Shown: in pieces, positions 1-9,103 of the stretch
How the letters are laid out: each line of letters opens with the position of its first letter
Position numbering within the stretch: the stretch's first letter is position 1
Assembly: GCF_004342485.1 (NCBI RefSeq)
Contig: NZ_SMBU01000001.1
Span: 124,001-188,000, forward strand
DNA from: Roseateles saccharophilus
GTDB taxonomy: Bacteria; Pseudomonadota; Gammaproteobacteria; Burkholderiales; Burkholderiaceae_C
Direction of reading: 5' to 3'
Length of the DNA stretch: 64,000 bases
Notes under the pieces: model-generated
What the model was told of the DNA's origin: nothing
Database searches by the model: none
The model's input: the letters and a program-made list of their open reading frames with translations, nothing else
Program-made: the position numbers and the translations under genes

Positions 1-1
1 C

Positions 2-937
2 GTCGCGCTGCTGAGCTGCGCCATCGCGCTGTGGAGCGTGCTGAACGGGCAGTTCTGGGGCGTCGTCGCGGCGACGCTGGTCGCCGGCTACTACAACGCC
101 AACGCGGCCCTCTACCGCTTCGCCGCGACCGAACTCGTCGCACCCGAGAAGCGCGAGGCGGCGATCTCCTGGGTGCTGGCCGGCGGCTGCCTGGGCGCCA
201 TCCTCGGCCCGCTGCTGGCGCGCGAGAGCCGCAACCTGCTCGTCGCACCCTTCGCCGGCGCCTATCTGCTGCTGATGGGCGTGGCCGTGGCCGGCCTGCT
301 GCTGATCTCGCTGATCGACTTTCCCGCGCTGGCCCGGCCCGCACCGGGTGCCGGCGGGCGCCCCAGCGCGGAGCTGGCCCGCCAGCCCGTCTTCCTCGTC
401 GCGCTGGCCGCGAGTGCGCTCGGTTACGGCGTCATGAACCTGTTGATGGCGGCCACGCCGATTGCGATGGGCCAGTGCGGCCTGCCCTTTGCCGATGCGA
501 GCCGGGTGCTGCAATGGCATGTGCTGGGCATGTTCGTGCCGAGCTTCTTCACCGGGCCGCTGATCCGCCGGGTCGGCGTGCTGCCCGTGATGGCGGCCGG
601 CGTGCTGCTCAACCTCGGCTGCGTCGCCTTCGCGCTGTCGGGCCAGGACCTGGAGCATTTCCTCGGTGCGCTGCTGCTGCTGGGCGTGGGCTGGAACTTC
701 CTCTACATCGGCGGCACGACGCTGTTCACCCAGGCCTACCGCCCCGAGGAGAAGACGCGGGCCCAGGGCCTGCTGGACACCGGCGTCTACGCGACGATGA
801 CGCTGACCTCCTTTTCCTCCGGGGCCCTGGTCACCGGCGGTGGCTGGCAGTGGATGAACTGGGCCAGCCTGGTGCCGATCGGCCTGTGCGCTGCGGCGCT
901 GGCCGGGCTGGCCGTCCAGCCCAGAAAGGGTGGCTGA
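2..937 (+). CDS. MFS transporter, 5'-truncated by the window edge
   Basis: This is the C-terminal ~310 residues of a major facilitator superfamily inner-membrane transporter. The reading frame is open from base 2 and continues upstream of the window, so the true start is not visible; an internal ATG-like start at 38 is not needed. Hydrophobic segments alternate with short charged loops, for example a loop with RPAPGAGGRPSAELARQPV in the middle, which looks like the central cytoplasmic loop followed by the second six-helix bundle. It ends TGA at 935-937. Substrate cannot be told from the sequence. It stands apart from the minus-strand genes that follow; 938-1074 holds no gene. Confidence 0.85.
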   Translation, partial: VALLSCAIALWSVLNGQFWGVVAATLVAGYYNANAALYRFAATELVAPEKREAAISWVLAGGCLGAILGPLLARESRNLLVAPFAGAYLLLMGVAVAGLLLISLIDFPALARPAPGAGGRPSAELARQPVFLVALAASALGYGVMNLLMAATPIAMGQCGLPFADASRVLQWHVLGMFVPSFFTGPLIRRVGVLPVMAAGVLLNLGCVAFALSGQDLEHFLGALLLLGVGWNFLYIGGTTLFTQAYRPEEKTRAQGLLDTGVYATMTLTSFSSGALVTGGGWQWMNWASLVPIGLCAAALAGLAVQPRKGG

Positions 938-1074
938 GCACTCCTGCTGGTCCGGCGCTTCGGGCCGCTGGTGGTGCTCCTCCTCCTCGCGGGCTCGAGC
1001 CCGCAGCGTCGTCGCACCTTGCCGGTGGCCCGCCTCGCCAGCCCCTCGGGTGCGCCCAGCCCCCCTTTCCGGGC

Positions 1075-1590
1075 TCAGCGCCGATCGTTCTGAAGATATT
1101 CGGCCGCCATCTGCGCGGCCAGCAGCCCGGGCCTGAGCCGTGGCAGCGTGGACAGCGCCAGCTCGCGCTGCGTGACGAACAGCGGCGCGCCGATGTGCAA
1201 GCCGACGATGCCGCCGCCGTCGAGCTGGGGCAGCAGCGGGTAGACGCGCAGCCTCAGCACCAGGGCGTCCTGCTCGTCGGCGAAGACGGTGGTCTCGACC
1301 AGCGTGCCGCAGCCGGATTCGTCGGCACGCTGCAGCAGCGCGAGGCCGGTGGCCTGCGGGTCGATCTGGGCGCTGGACGCCGTCATCGCGACGACGCGCC
1401 GGCCGGCCTCGTCCAGCGCGCTCGCGACGGCGGCGCTGAACTGCGCGTTCAGGCCGTCCCAGTCCGGCGTGCCGGCGGCCGGCGGGTTGCGGCCCTGGCC
1501 GAAGACCAGGGTGCAGGGCGTGAGTGCCTGGGCGGCCGTGGCGGCCAGCGCGAGCAGGGCCGCGCCGGCCAGGCGCTCAGGCCGGCGCAT
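1075..1590 (-). CDS. Small exported protein of unknown function
   Basis: This 171-residue protein begins with two arginines and a hydrophobic stretch ending near AQA, a typical Sec signal peptide, so it probably acts in the periplasm. The mature part has two cysteines (near residues 27 and 94) and alternating hydrophobic beta-like segments, but I recognise no family. Its start overlaps the end of the upstream methyltransferase gene by 14 bases, so the two are probably co-transcribed and this is the last gene of a long minus-strand series. No clear T-rich terminator follows. Confidence 0.7.
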   Translation of the reverse strand: MRRPERLAGAALLALAATAAQALTPCTLVFGQGRNPPAAGTPDWDGLNAQFSAAVASALDEAGRRVVAMTASSAQIDPQATGLALLQRADESGCGTLVETTVFADEQDALVLRLRVYPLLPQLDGGGIVGLHIGAPLFVTQRELALSTLPRLRPGLLAAQMAAEYLQNDRR

Positions 1591-2845
1591 CGCCTTCCGC
1601 GGGCTTGCGCGCCGAGCCCTTGACGAGGTCGAAGCGGAACAGCCGGCATTCGATCGGGCCGTTCCACATCGGCACGCGGCGCGATTCCTTCAGCCGCATC
1701 TTGCTGGGCAGCTTCATGTCGGGGCTGAGCATCCAGGCCGTCCAGCCGGCCGGGTTTTCGGTGTACTGGCGCTTCCAGTGCGCGGCCAGGCGCGGGAAGA
1801 AGTCGTCGCCCGCGTCACGCTCCTCGCTGCCGCCGGCATCGCGCGTCATCGCCGCCTTGCCACGCACCTCGATGCGCTCGCCATACGGCGGGTTCATCAC
1901 GATGCTGCCCGCCATGCCCTCGGGCAGCCGGGGTGCCGGCCGTTCCAGCGCATCGCCGCCGTTGAACTGGATGTACTGGGCCACGCCGGCGCGCTCGGCA
2001 TTGCGGCGTGCGAAGTCGACCATGCGGAAGGCCACGTCGCTGGCATAGATGGGCACGCCAGGTGCGTGGATGCGCGCGCGCGCGGCCTGGGCCATATCGC
2101 CCCAGGCGGCCTTCATCGCCGGCGTCGAGAAGGGCAGCTGGTGCTCGAAGGCGAAGCGGCGCTGCAGGCCGGGTGCGGCATCGCAGGCGATCAGCGCGGC
2201 CTCGATGGGGATGGTGCCGGAGCCGCAGCAGGGGTCGTGCAGCGCACTCTCGCCGCGCCAGCCGGCAGCCGCCAGCATTGCGGCGGCCAGCGTCTCCTTC
2301 AGCGGCGCATCGCCCTTGTCGATGCGCCAGCCGCGCTTGAACAGCGGCTCGCCGGAGGTGTCGACGTAGAGGGCTGCGCGCTCCGGGCCGACGTGCAGCA
2401 CGACGGGCAGGTCGGGCCGCTGCGTGTCCACGCTGGGGCGCTCGCCGGTGTGCTCGCGGATCTGATCGCAGATCGCGTCCTTGATGCGCAGGGCCGCGAA
2501 ATTCAGGCTCTTCAGCGGCGAGCGCTGGGCCGTGGTGTCGATGCGCAGCGTGTGCTTGGGTGTCAGCCAGTCGCGCCAGTCGACGCGCCGGGCCAGCGCG
2601 TAGAGATCGTCCTTGTGGCGGTAGGGGCCTTCGATGATCTCGACCAGGACGCGCTGCGCGAGCCGGCTCTCGAGGTTGATGCGCATGATGTCCTCGGCCG
2701 TGCCCAGCACGCCGCAGCCGCCGCGCAGGGCCTCGACCTTGCTGCGCACGCCCGGCGGCAGGAAGCGTTTGAGTTCCTCCTCCAGCAGCGGCTCGACGCC
2801 GGCGGGGCAGGACACGAAAAGGGGCAACTTGTTGGGCAGGCTCAC
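1577..2845 (-). CDS. RlmL-like THUMP domain RNA methyltransferase
   Basis: This 422-residue protein has the layout of the N-terminal half of RlmL/YcbY: a ferredoxin-like/THUMP RNA-binding part (about residues 1-160) and a UPF0020-type Rossmann methyltransferase. Motifs seen are DPCCGSGTIPIEAAL for the SAM-binding loop and NPPYGERI near residue 318 for the amino-methyl catalytic motif. E. coli RlmL makes m2G2445 in 23S rRNA and is fused to RlmK; this protein lacks the RlmK half. The role in rRNA guanine N2 methylation is inferred from family. It lies 27 bases downstream of the glycosylase gene on the same strand. Confidence 0.88.
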   Translation of the reverse strand: MSLPNKLPLFVSCPAGVEPLLEEELKRFLPPGVRSKVEALRGGCGVLGTAEDIMRINLESRLAQRVLVEIIEGPYRHKDDLYALARRVDWRDWLTPKHTLRIDTTAQRSPLKSLNFAALRIKDAICDQIREHTGERPSVDTQRPDLPVVLHVGPERAALYVDTSGEPLFKRGWRIDKGDAPLKETLAAAMLAAAGWRGESALHDPCCGSGTIPIEAALIACDAAPGLQRRFAFEHQLPFSTPAMKAAWGDMAQAARARIHAPGVPIYASDVAFRMVDFARRNAERAGVAQYIQFNGGDALERPAPRLPEGMAGSIVMNPPYGERIEVRGKAAMTRDAGGSEERDAGDDFFPRLAAHWKRQYTENPAGWTAWMLSPDMKLPSKMRLKESRRVPMWNGPIECRLFRFDLVKGSARKPAEGDAPA

Positions 2846-2872
2846 GGCGCAATTGTCGCCGGGCGGTCGCGG

Positions 2873-3466
2873 TCAGGCTGATGGGACCTTGCCGAGGGCC
2901 TCGGCGACCCGGGCCTGGAGGGCGGGAACCAGCTCGCGCTCGAACCACGGGTGCTGCGCCAGCCAGCCGTTGTTGATGGGGCTGGGATGGGGCAGGGGCA
3001 GGAGATCGGGCCAGTATTCGCGCCAGTTCTCGACCGCTCGCGTCAGGCCCGCGCGCTCCTGCGGCAGGTGGTAGGCGATGGCGTACTGGCCGATGACCAG
3101 GCGCAGTCGCAGCCGCCCCAGCGCCTGGAGCAGGGGGGCGCGCCAGCGCGGCGCGCATTCCGGCCGGGGCGGCAGATCCCCCGACCGGCCCTTGCCGGGA
3201 TAGCAGAAGCCCATGGGCAAGATGGCGACGAGCCGCGGGTCGTAGAACTCGTCGCGCGTCAGTCCCAGCCAGCGGCGCAGCCTGTCGCCGCTGGCGTCGT
3301 TGAACGGCCGGCCCGTCTCGTGGACCTTGCGGCCCGGCGCCTGGGCCGCGATCAGGATCCTGGCGTCCGGATGCAGCTGGACGATGGGGCGCGGGCCCAG
3401 CGGCAGATGCGCCGCGCACAGCGTGCAGGCGCGGACGTCGGTGAGCAGCGCTGCAAGGGTGGGCAT
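2873..3466 (-). CDS. Uracil-DNA glycosylase family protein
   Basis: This 197-residue protein starts with a region containing CTLCAAHLPLGPRP, then AQAPGRKVHETGRPF, the substrate-binding and water-activating segment of UDG-superfamily proteins, and later HPSPINNGW, the equivalent of the conserved His-Pro-Ser loop. These are the marks of the uracil-DNA glycosylase fold (family 4/5-like or a related branch). The likely role is base-excision repair in the cytoplasm. It is short for the family but complete, and lies 26 bases from the next gene upstream on the same strand. The precise substrate cannot be read from the sequence. Confidence 0.82.
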   Translation of the reverse strand: MPTLAALLTDVRACTLCAAHLPLGPRPIVQLHPDARILIAAQAPGRKVHETGRPFNDASGDRLRRWLGLTRDEFYDPRLVAILPMGFCYPGKGRSGDLPPRPECAPRWRAPLLQALGRLRLRLVIGQYAIAYHLPQERAGLTRAVENWREYWPDLLPLPHPSPINNGWLAQHPWFERELVPALQARVAEALGKVPSA

Positions 3467-3491
3467 GGCGGCAGCGCCGGGCCGGCGGCCT

Positions 3492-3995
3492 TCAGCGCAT
3501 GCGGGTCACGCGCATCTGGAAGCCCACGCCTTCGATCTCCAGATAGAAGGCACCCAGCATGCCGCGATGCACGACGACCTTGGGGTCCTGCAATTCGTAG
3601 ACGGCTTCGCTGCCATCGGCGATGCGCCAGACCTGGCCGTTCTCGAGCTCGAGCTGGCTGCCGGCGTGCCAGCCGTGGAACTTGCCGCGGATGCGGCTTT
3701 CGATCTGCTTGAGCTCGGGAGGCGCCCCTGCCGGCGCCTTCACGCTCTCCTGGCCAAACTTGGCGACCGGGTCGGCCGCTGCGGCAGCCGGGACCAGCGG
3801 TGCGGCAGTGGCGACAGGTGCCGCGGTGGCAGGCTCGGCCTGCAGCTGCAGGGCGTCGTAGCAGGCGAGGCGGCGGGCCGGATCCGTCAGTTGGCGGCAG
3901 GCCTTCGCTTCCGTGGCCAGGTTCTGGGCCTGCGCCACATGACCGCCGAGCAGCGCGGTGATGGCGAAGGCGGCCAGGGGAAGGACTCTCGACAT
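3492..3995 (-). CDS. Exported hypothetical protein with a CRxL-RLACYD motif
   Basis: I take the ATG at 3993-3995, which starts a signal peptide (hydrophobic core, cleavage near AQA). The in-frame extension upstream overlaps rpoN and is less likely. The mature N-terminus contains ACRQLTDPARRLACYDAL, a cysteine-pair motif seen in many exported proteobacterial proteins. An Ala/Pro-rich linker follows, then a compact C-terminal domain of about 80 residues predicted to be beta-rich. Length is 167 residues. Function unknown; periplasmic location is inferred. It lies 8 bases after the rpoN stop and is probably co-transcribed. Confidence 0.72.
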   Translation of the reverse strand: MSRVLPLAAFAITALLGGHVAQAQNLATEAKACRQLTDPARRLACYDALQLQAEPATAAPVATAAPLVPAAAAADPVAKFGQESVKAPAGAPPELKQIESRIRGKFHGWHAGSQLELENGQVWRIADGSEAVYELQDPKVVVHRGMLGAFYLEIEGVGFQMRVTRMR

Positions 3996-4003
3996 GGGGG
4001 CTC

Positions 4004-5506
4004 CTAAAGCGCCTTGCGCAGGTTGGCGGGCGCTATCTTCATCCCCTCGCGGTACTTGGCCACCGTGCGCCGTGCGCACTGGATGCCCTGTTCCTCGAGC
4101 ATGCCGGCCAGCGCGCTGTCCGACAGCGGCTTCTTCACGTCCTCGGCCGCGACGAACTGCTTGATGAGGGCCCGCACGGCCGTGCTGGAGGCCTCGCCGC
4201 CGGCCTCGGTGCTGAGGCCGGAGCCGAAGAAATACTTCAGCTCGAAGGTGCCCCAGGCCGTGGCCATGTATTTGGCCGTCGTCACGCGCGAGATGGTGGA
4301 CTCGTGCAGGCCGAGCTCGTCGGCTATTTCTCGAAGCACCAGCGGCTTCATCGCCAGCTCGCCGTGCGTGAAGAAACCGCGCTGGCGCTCGACGATGGCC
4401 TGGCTGACGCGCAGGATGGTGTCGAAGCGCTGCTGGATGTTCTTGATGAACCAGCGCGCCTCCTGCAACTGGCCGCCCAGCGGCGAGTTGCTGATGCCGC
4501 CGCGCGTGGCGCGCAGCGCGTTGGCGTAGAGCTCGTTGATGCGCAGCTTGGGCGCAACCTCGGGGTTGAGCATCACGCGCAGCTCACGGCCGACCTTGCG
4601 CACGATGACGTCGGGCACGATGGCCGCGGCGGCGCCCTGCGCGAAGCGGCGGCCCGGCTTGGGTTCGAGTCGCGTGATGAGGGCCTGGGCCTCGCGCAGC
4701 AGGGCCTCGTCGGCGCCGGTCTCGTTCATCAGGCGGCGCATGTCGCGGCGCGCCAGCAGCTCGAGATGGCTGCCGCAGATCCGGACGGCGACGGCCTGGG
4801 CCGGGCCGCATTGCGCGGCGGGCAGGGCGCGCAGCTGCAGTACCAGGCATTCGGACAGGCTGCCCGCGCCGATGCCGGCCGGCTCCAGGCTCTGCAGCAG
4901 GCGCAGCGCGATGCGCAGGCTGTCCAGCAGCTCCTCGCGGTCCTCGGCATCCTCGGCCAGGGCGGCGGCGATTTCCTCCAGCGGGTCCTCGAGGTAGCCG
5001 TCCTCGTTCAGCGACTCGATCAGCACCTGCACGGCCGCGCGGTCCTCGGGCGACAGGTGCAGGCCGGCGAGTTGCTGGGCCAGGTGCTCGGCCAGCGTCG
5101 TCTCGGCGGATTCCTGGCTCTCGCGCTCGCCGTCCTCGTCGCCGCTGCCGCTGCCGGCGCTGCTGGGCAGTTCGCGGATGCCGTCGAAGTCGTCGCGCTC
5201 GGTGCCGTTCTCCCAGTCCTCGCGCTCGGTGCCGCCGAAGTCCTCGGCGTTGAGCTCGGGCGCATCGCCGCTCTCGGATTCGCCCGCGGAAGCCTCGGTT
5301 CCGCTCTCGGCCGGCGCATTCGACGCCAGCTCGGGTGTGCTGACGGTGAATTCCTCTTCGGTCTCGAGCAGCGGGTTGCTGGCGAGCATCTGCTCGACTT
5401 CCTGGTGCAGCTCCAGCGTGGAGAGCTGCAACAGGCGGATGGACTGCTGCAGCTGGGGCGTCAGCGCGAGGTGCTGACTGAGCCGGACCTGGAGGGTCTG
5501 TTTCAT
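4004..5506 (-). CDS. rpoN: RNA polymerase sigma-54 factor
   Basis: The 500-residue product is a complete sigma-54. The N-terminus has the glutamine- and leucine-rich region I (LTPQLQQSIRLLQL), which binds core polymerase and activator. An acidic region II follows, rich in Asp, Glu and Ser. Then come the core-binding and HTH regions, and the C-terminal RpoN box ARRTVAKYRE that contacts the -24 element. It directs transcription of activator-dependent promoters with -24/-12 elements. Its place directly after lptA-lptB is the conserved proteobacterial order. The ribosome hibernation gene often found next is absent; an exported protein follows instead. Confidence 0.97.
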   Translation of the reverse strand: MKQTLQVRLSQHLALTPQLQQSIRLLQLSTLELHQEVEQMLASNPLLETEEEFTVSTPELASNAPAESGTEASAGESESGDAPELNAEDFGGTEREDWENGTERDDFDGIRELPSSAGSGSGDEDGERESQESAETTLAEHLAQQLAGLHLSPEDRAAVQVLIESLNEDGYLEDPLEEIAAALAEDAEDREELLDSLRIALRLLQSLEPAGIGAGSLSECLVLQLRALPAAQCGPAQAVAVRICGSHLELLARRDMRRLMNETGADEALLREAQALITRLEPKPGRRFAQGAAAAIVPDVIVRKVGRELRVMLNPEVAPKLRINELYANALRATRGGISNSPLGGQLQEARWFIKNIQQRFDTILRVSQAIVERQRGFFTHGELAMKPLVLREIADELGLHESTISRVTTAKYMATAWGTFELKYFFGSGLSTEAGGEASSTAVRALIKQFVAAEDVKKPLSDSALAGMLEEQGIQCARRTVAKYREGMKIAPANLRKAL

Positions 5507-5578
5507 GGCGCAACGCCAGTGCGAGCCGCTTTCGGGCCGAGCGCCGGGCCACCCCCAAGCCGGCCCGCGCTGGCGATG

Positions 5579-5603
5579 TGCTCGCGGCTCAACGCCGCGA
5601 GCA
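5579..5603. repeat. Perfect hairpin between lptB and rpoN
   Basis: TGCTCGCGGC at 5579-5588 is repeated exactly inverted at 5594-5603 with a 5-base loop, and a second GC-rich dyad (CCCCCT-CGG-GGGGG) follows at about 5610-5625. No T-run follows on either strand, so this is not a standard terminator. It could attenuate or stabilise the lptB-rpoN message, or be a copy of a common GC-rich intergenic repeat. Confidence 0.5.
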
Positions 5604-5672
5604 TCGCCGCCCCCTCGGGGGGGCGGTCAGACGGGCCCGCGTTCAGCGCGGCAAGGCTGGGCGGGGGGCTCA

Positions 5673-6434
5673 TCACATCCGGAAATGTTCGCCGAGATAG
5701 ACCTTGCGCACGTCGGCATTGGCCACGATCTCGTCGGGCGTGCCTTCGGCGAGCACGGCGCCCTCGCTGATGATGTAGGCGCGGTCGCAGATGCCCAGCG
5801 TCTCGCGGACGTTGTGATCCGTGATCAGCACACCGATGCCGCGCGCCTTCAGGAAGCCGATGATGCGCTGGATCTCCAGCACGGCGATCGGATCGACGCC
5901 GGCGAAGGGCTCGTCCAGCAGGATGAAGCGCGGCTGCGTGGCCAGCGCGCGGGCGATCTCGACGCGGCGGCGCTCGCCGCCGGACAGCGCCGGGGCCGGG
6001 CTGTCGCGCAGGCCCTCGATGGAGAGGTCGTGCAGCAGACTGTTCAGCAGCTCGTCGATGCGGCCCCTGGACAGCGCGCGGCCGCGGTCGTCCTGCTGCA
6101 GCTCCAGCACGGCGCGGATGTTCTGCTCGACGGTCAGCTTGCGGAAGATCGAGGCTTCCTGCGGCAGATAGCTCAGGCCCAGTCGCGCACGCTGGTGGAT
6201 GGGCAGGCGCTGCACCTCGGCGCCGTCGATGCGGATGATGCCGGCGTCCGAGCGCACGAGGCCGACGATCATGTAGAAGCTCGTCGTCTTGCCGGCGCCG
6301 TTGGGGCCGAGCAGGCCGACGACCTCGCCGCAGTCCACGCGCACATGCACGTCCTTGACGACCTTGCGCACGCCGTAGGTCTTGGCCAGGCCCTCGGCTT
6401 CGAGCCGGCTGCCGCAGGTCTCGGGGCTCGTCAT
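5673..6434 (-). CDS. lptB: LPS export ABC transporter ATP-binding protein LptB
   Basis: This 253-residue protein is an ABC ATPase with Walker [10 protein letters not shown] near residue 43, Q-loop LPQEA, signature [15 protein letters not shown] and Walker [13 protein letters not shown]. It powers LptFG to extract lipopolysaccharide from the inner membrane and push it along the LptA bridge. Its ATG overlaps the lptA stop in ATGA, giving translational coupling, and rpoN follows. All catalytic motifs are intact and the length is normal. The neighbourhood makes LptB, rather than another branched-chain-type ATPase, nearly certain. Confidence 0.96.
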   Translation of the reverse strand: MTSPETCGSRLEAEGLAKTYGVRKVVKDVHVRVDCGEVVGLLGPNGAGKTTSFYMIVGLVRSDAGIIRIDGAEVQRLPIHQRARLGLSYLPQEASIFRKLTVEQNIRAVLELQQDDRGRALSRGRIDELLNSLLHDLSIEGLRDSPAPALSGGERRRVEIARALATQPRFILLDEPFAGVDPIAVLEIQRIIGFLKARGIGVLITDHNVRETLGICDRAYIISEGAVLAEGTPDEIVANADVRKVYLGEHFRM

Positions 6435-7075
6435 GAGGGCTTGTGCGGCGGCGTGATCGTCGTGGACGGCTGCAGCGGCAGCGCGGCCGGCGGCGCCGCG
6501 GCGGGCGCCGAGGCCGGCGCATCCGGCTGCTGGCGCGGCATCAGCACCATGCGCACGCGGCCGTTGGGATTGGGCGAGGCGTTGCCGCCCTCCAGCGCGA
6601 AGACCTCGGTGCGGCTGTCGTAGACGATGACAGCGCCGGTCACCTCTTCGGCCACCGTCGTGCCGCGCGTGCGCCGCACGGTGGCGTTGCCGATGAAGCG
6701 CACGGTCTCGGTCCTGGTGTCGTACTCGAGCTGGTCGGCCACGCCCTCGATGGCCTCGCCGGGCACGTCGCGGGCCTGGCGGAAGCTGACCGGCTGGCCG
6801 TTCATGCCGCTGGCATAGGCCTGGTGGTAGCCGTCGCGGGTTTCGCGCACGTCCACCTTCTCGGCGCGCAGCATCAGGCTTCCCTTGGTGATGATGACGT
6901 TGCCGAACAGCTCGGTGCGCTGGTTCACGCCATCCAGCCGGCCCTGCTTCTCGGCCGTGAACACCATCGGCTTGAGCCGGTCGGCCTTCTCCGCCAGCGC
7001 GGGGCCGGCGGCGAGGGCAAGGGCGAACAGGAGGGGTGGGCGCAGGAGCATGGCGGCACGGAAGTTGCAGGTCAT
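6431..7075 (-). CDS. lptA: Lipopolysaccharide transport periplasmic protein LptA
   Basis: This 214-residue OstA-like protein has a signal peptide and a central domain of repeated beta strands. Typical segments are [19 protein letters not shown] and [19 protein letters not shown], which match the LptA jelly-roll that bridges LPS from inner to outer membrane. The C-terminus is Ala/Pro-rich and may be disordered. The start at 7075 gives a few extra residues; an ATG at 7051 directly before the hydrophobic core is the alternative. It ends in ATGA overlap with lptB. The usual upstream lptC is not present; two dsbA-like genes lie there. Confidence 0.93.
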   Translation of the reverse strand: MTCNFRAAMLLRPPLLFALALAAGPALAEKADRLKPMVFTAEKQGRLDGVNQRTELFGNVIITKGSLMLRAEKVDVRETRDGYHQAYASGMNGQPVSFRQARDVPGEAIEGVADQLEYDTRTETVRFIGNATVRRTRGTTVAEEVTGAVIVYDSRTEVFALEGGNASPNPNGRVRMVLMPRQQPDAPASAPAAAPPAALPLQPSTTITPPHKPS

Positions 7076-7096
7076 TCTAGGGGCCTGCCACCTTCG

Positions 7097-7759
7097 TCAG
7101 CCTTTCCCGCGCGACAAGCTGATCAGGTAATCCGCGACGGCCAGGGCCTGCTGGCCGTCGGTCTGCTCGTTCTGGCCCGGCGTGCCGGCCATGCTGGGGC
7201 TGGTGCGCCAGCGACCGCCGACCACCAGGGCCGGCACGGACTCGACCCCGCAGGCCTCGGCCAGCCTGGTGCCCTGGGCGATCTTGGGCTCGATGCCGAA
7301 GGCGTGGAAGGTCGCCTTGAAGCGGGCGGCATCCACGCCGAGCTGGCTGACCAGGGCGGTGACGGCGGCCTCGTCTTCCAGGCCCATGCCGCCACGGTGG
7401 ATGGCATTGAAGATGCCGCCGTGCACCTGGGGCGTCAGCGCGTTCATGGCCTGCAGCGCATAGAACATGCGCTGGTGCAGCTGCAGGATCTTCTGGCCGC
7501 CCACCGGCACGCGGCGGAAGCTCACGTCTGCCGGCAGCTTGTGCACCCAGGCCTCCAGCAGCGGGTCGAAGGCATAGCAGTGCGGGCAGCGGTAGAAGAA
7601 GAACTCGACGACCTCGATCTTGCCCGGCGTGCCCGGCAGGGCCTGGGGCAGGCGGGCGTATTGCCGGCCCTCCACCGGGCCGCCCTGGGCCCGGGCGGCA
7701 GTTGCCAGCGGCAGCAGGCCGGCCGCGGCCAGGGCGGCGGTCGCGTCGCGGCGCCTCAT
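7097..7759 (-). CDS. DsbA-like thiol:disulfide interchange protein, copy 1
   Basis: This 220-residue periplasmic oxidoreductase has a signal peptide with an RRRD start and cleavage near ARA. Its thioredoxin-fold active site is CPHC at residues 58-61 (preceded by YR), and the cis-proline loop is VPALVV. It is the same length as, and clearly paralogous to, the gene just upstream: both share QGGPVEGRQY, TPGK and the QRMFYALQAM-type helix. The ATG overlaps the upstream stop in ATGA, so translation is probably coupled. It likely oxidises cysteine pairs in secreted proteins. The Arg before CPHC, where the neighbour has Gly, may tune redox properties. Confidence 0.88.
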   Translation of the reverse strand: MRRRDATAALAAAGLLPLATAARAQGGPVEGRQYARLPQALPGTPGKIEVVEFFFYRCPHCYAFDPLLEAWVHKLPADVSFRRVPVGGQKILQLHQRMFYALQAMNALTPQVHGGIFNAIHRGGMGLEDEAAVTALVSQLGVDAARFKATFHAFGIEPKIAQGTRLAEACGVESVPALVVGGRWRTSPSMAGTPGQNEQTDGQQALAVADYLISLSRGKG

Positions 7760-8418
7760 GCCTTGGCGCGGGCGCGCTGGATCAGGAAGTCGGTGACCTG
7801 CAAGGCCTTCTGGCCCAGTTCGATCTCGGTCATGCGCTGGCCGGCCGCGGCCTGGCTGGGCGAGGTCAGGAAGCGGCCGCCGACGCCGATGCTGGGCACG
7901 CCGTCGATGCGGTAGGCCTCGGACAGCTTCTCGGCCTGGCTGCACTTGGTCACGACGCCGAAGGAGTTGTAGGCCTCCTGGTACTTGGCCGGGTCGATAC
8001 CCAGGCTGCTCAGGAACTTGGCCTGGCTCTTCGGGTCGTCCAGGGCCTGGCCCTGCTGGTGCATCGCGTTGAAGATGGCGGGGCGGGCCTGGGCTTCCTT
8101 GCCCATGGCCTCGAGCGCATAGAACATGCGCTGGTGGATCTTCACGTTGGCGCGGAAGGCGACGTGGACCTTGCGGAAGGCGACGTCGGGCGGCAGCTGC
8201 CTGGCCCAGGCCTCGATGGCGGGCTCGAAGGCATAGCAGTGCGGGCAGCCGTACCAGAAGAACTCGATGACCTCGACCTTGCCCGGCGTGGTGGGCAGGG
8301 GCTGTCCCAGGGTCAGGTATTGCCGGCCCTCGACCGGTCCGCCCTGGGCGAGGGCGGTGCCGGAGGCAGCCAGGACGGGGGTGGTGGCAAGCAGGGTGGA
8401 GAAATCGCGGCGCTTCAT
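7756..8418 (-). CDS. DsbA-like thiol:disulfide interchange protein, copy 2
   Basis: This 220-residue DsbA-family protein carries a signal peptide, the active site YGCPHC (cysteines 58 and 61), an inserted helical domain and a cis-proline loop GVPSIGV. It should introduce disulfides into periplasmic proteins and be reoxidised by DsbB. It lies between a SPOR-domain gene (34 bases upstream) and its own paralogue, with which it overlaps by four bases. Copies of this type next to argS and a SPOR gene are usual in Burkholderiales, so this is probably the ancestral copy and the downstream one the duplicate. Confidence 0.9.
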   Translation of the reverse strand: MKRRDFSTLLATTPVLAASGTALAQGGPVEGRQYLTLGQPLPTTPGKVEVIEFFWYGCPHCYAFEPAIEAWARQLPPDVAFRKVHVAFRANVKIHQRMFYALEAMGKEAQARPAIFNAMHQQGQALDDPKSQAKFLSSLGIDPAKYQEAYNSFGVVTKCSQAEKLSEAYRIDGVPSIGVGGRFLTSPSQAAAGQRMTEIELGQKALQVTDFLIQRARAKA

Positions 8419-8452
8419 GGCGGCAGGCTTCCTTCAGGCGGGGTGATGCGGA

Positions 8453-9103
8453 TCAGCGTTGTACACGAACGAGGTTGGCCTCGAAGCCGGCCCCCTCGAT
8501 CTTGCGCTGCAGGTCTTCGGCGGCTTCGCGCGTGTCCATCGGCCCCAGGCGCACGCGGTAGACGGTGCGGCCGTTCTGCTCGCGCTCCATGGTCTTGGCC
8601 GTGAAGCCCTGGATGGCCAGCCTGGCCTTCTGGCTCTCGGCCTCCTCGGGGCGGGTGAAGGCGCCGGCCTGCACGAAGTAGACATAGGCTTCGGCCGCGG
8701 CGTTGGCCGGCGTCGCGGCGGGCGGCGTGGCCGCCGTCGAAGGCGGCGGTGCGTCCGCCTTGGCGGTGGCCTTGGCGGGCGGTGTTGCGGTGGCCGGTGC
8801 GGGCGCCGCATCGGCTGCGGAGGCGGCCGGCGCCGGCGCGTTGACGACGCCGCTGGCGCTGCGGGCGGCGGCCTTGCCGGCCAGTGGCGCGTTCGGGTCC
8901 CAGTTCTTGTTGCGCTCGGCCTCTTGAGCGTCCTGCTCGGCGGTGCGCTGCGGCACCTTGTTCATGAACGGGAAGGGCGACTTGGTGATGTAGAGGGCCA
9001 CGCCGAGGGCGACGGCCAGGCCGACGAGCAGGCCGACGATGAGGCCGAGGACGAAACCGCCCTTCTGGTTCTTGTTGCCGGCGGGCTTGGATGCGGAACT
9101 CAT
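8453..9103 (-). CDS. SPOR domain-containing membrane protein
   Basis: This 216-residue protein has a short basic cytoplasmic N-terminus, one transmembrane helix (about residues 16-40), a long Ala/Pro/Thr-rich periplasmic linker and a C-terminal SPOR domain. The SPOR domain starts at [17 protein letters not shown] and ends with the [17 protein letters not shown] strand-helix. SPOR domains bind denuded septal peptidoglycan, as in FtsN, so a role at the division site is likely. The ATG overlaps the argS stop (ATGA), showing coupling with argS, a conserved pair in betaproteobacteria. Confidence 0.9.
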   Translation of the reverse strand: MSSASKPAGNKNQKGGFVLGLIVGLLVGLAVALGVALYITKSPFPFMNKVPQRTAEQDAQEAERNKNWDPNAPLAGKAAARSASGVVNAPAPAASAADAAPAPATATPPAKATAKADAPPPSTAATPPAATPANAAAEAYVYFVQAGAFTRPEEAESQKARLAIQGFTAKTMEREQNGRTVYRVRLGPMDTREAAEDLQRKIEGAGFEANLVRVQR

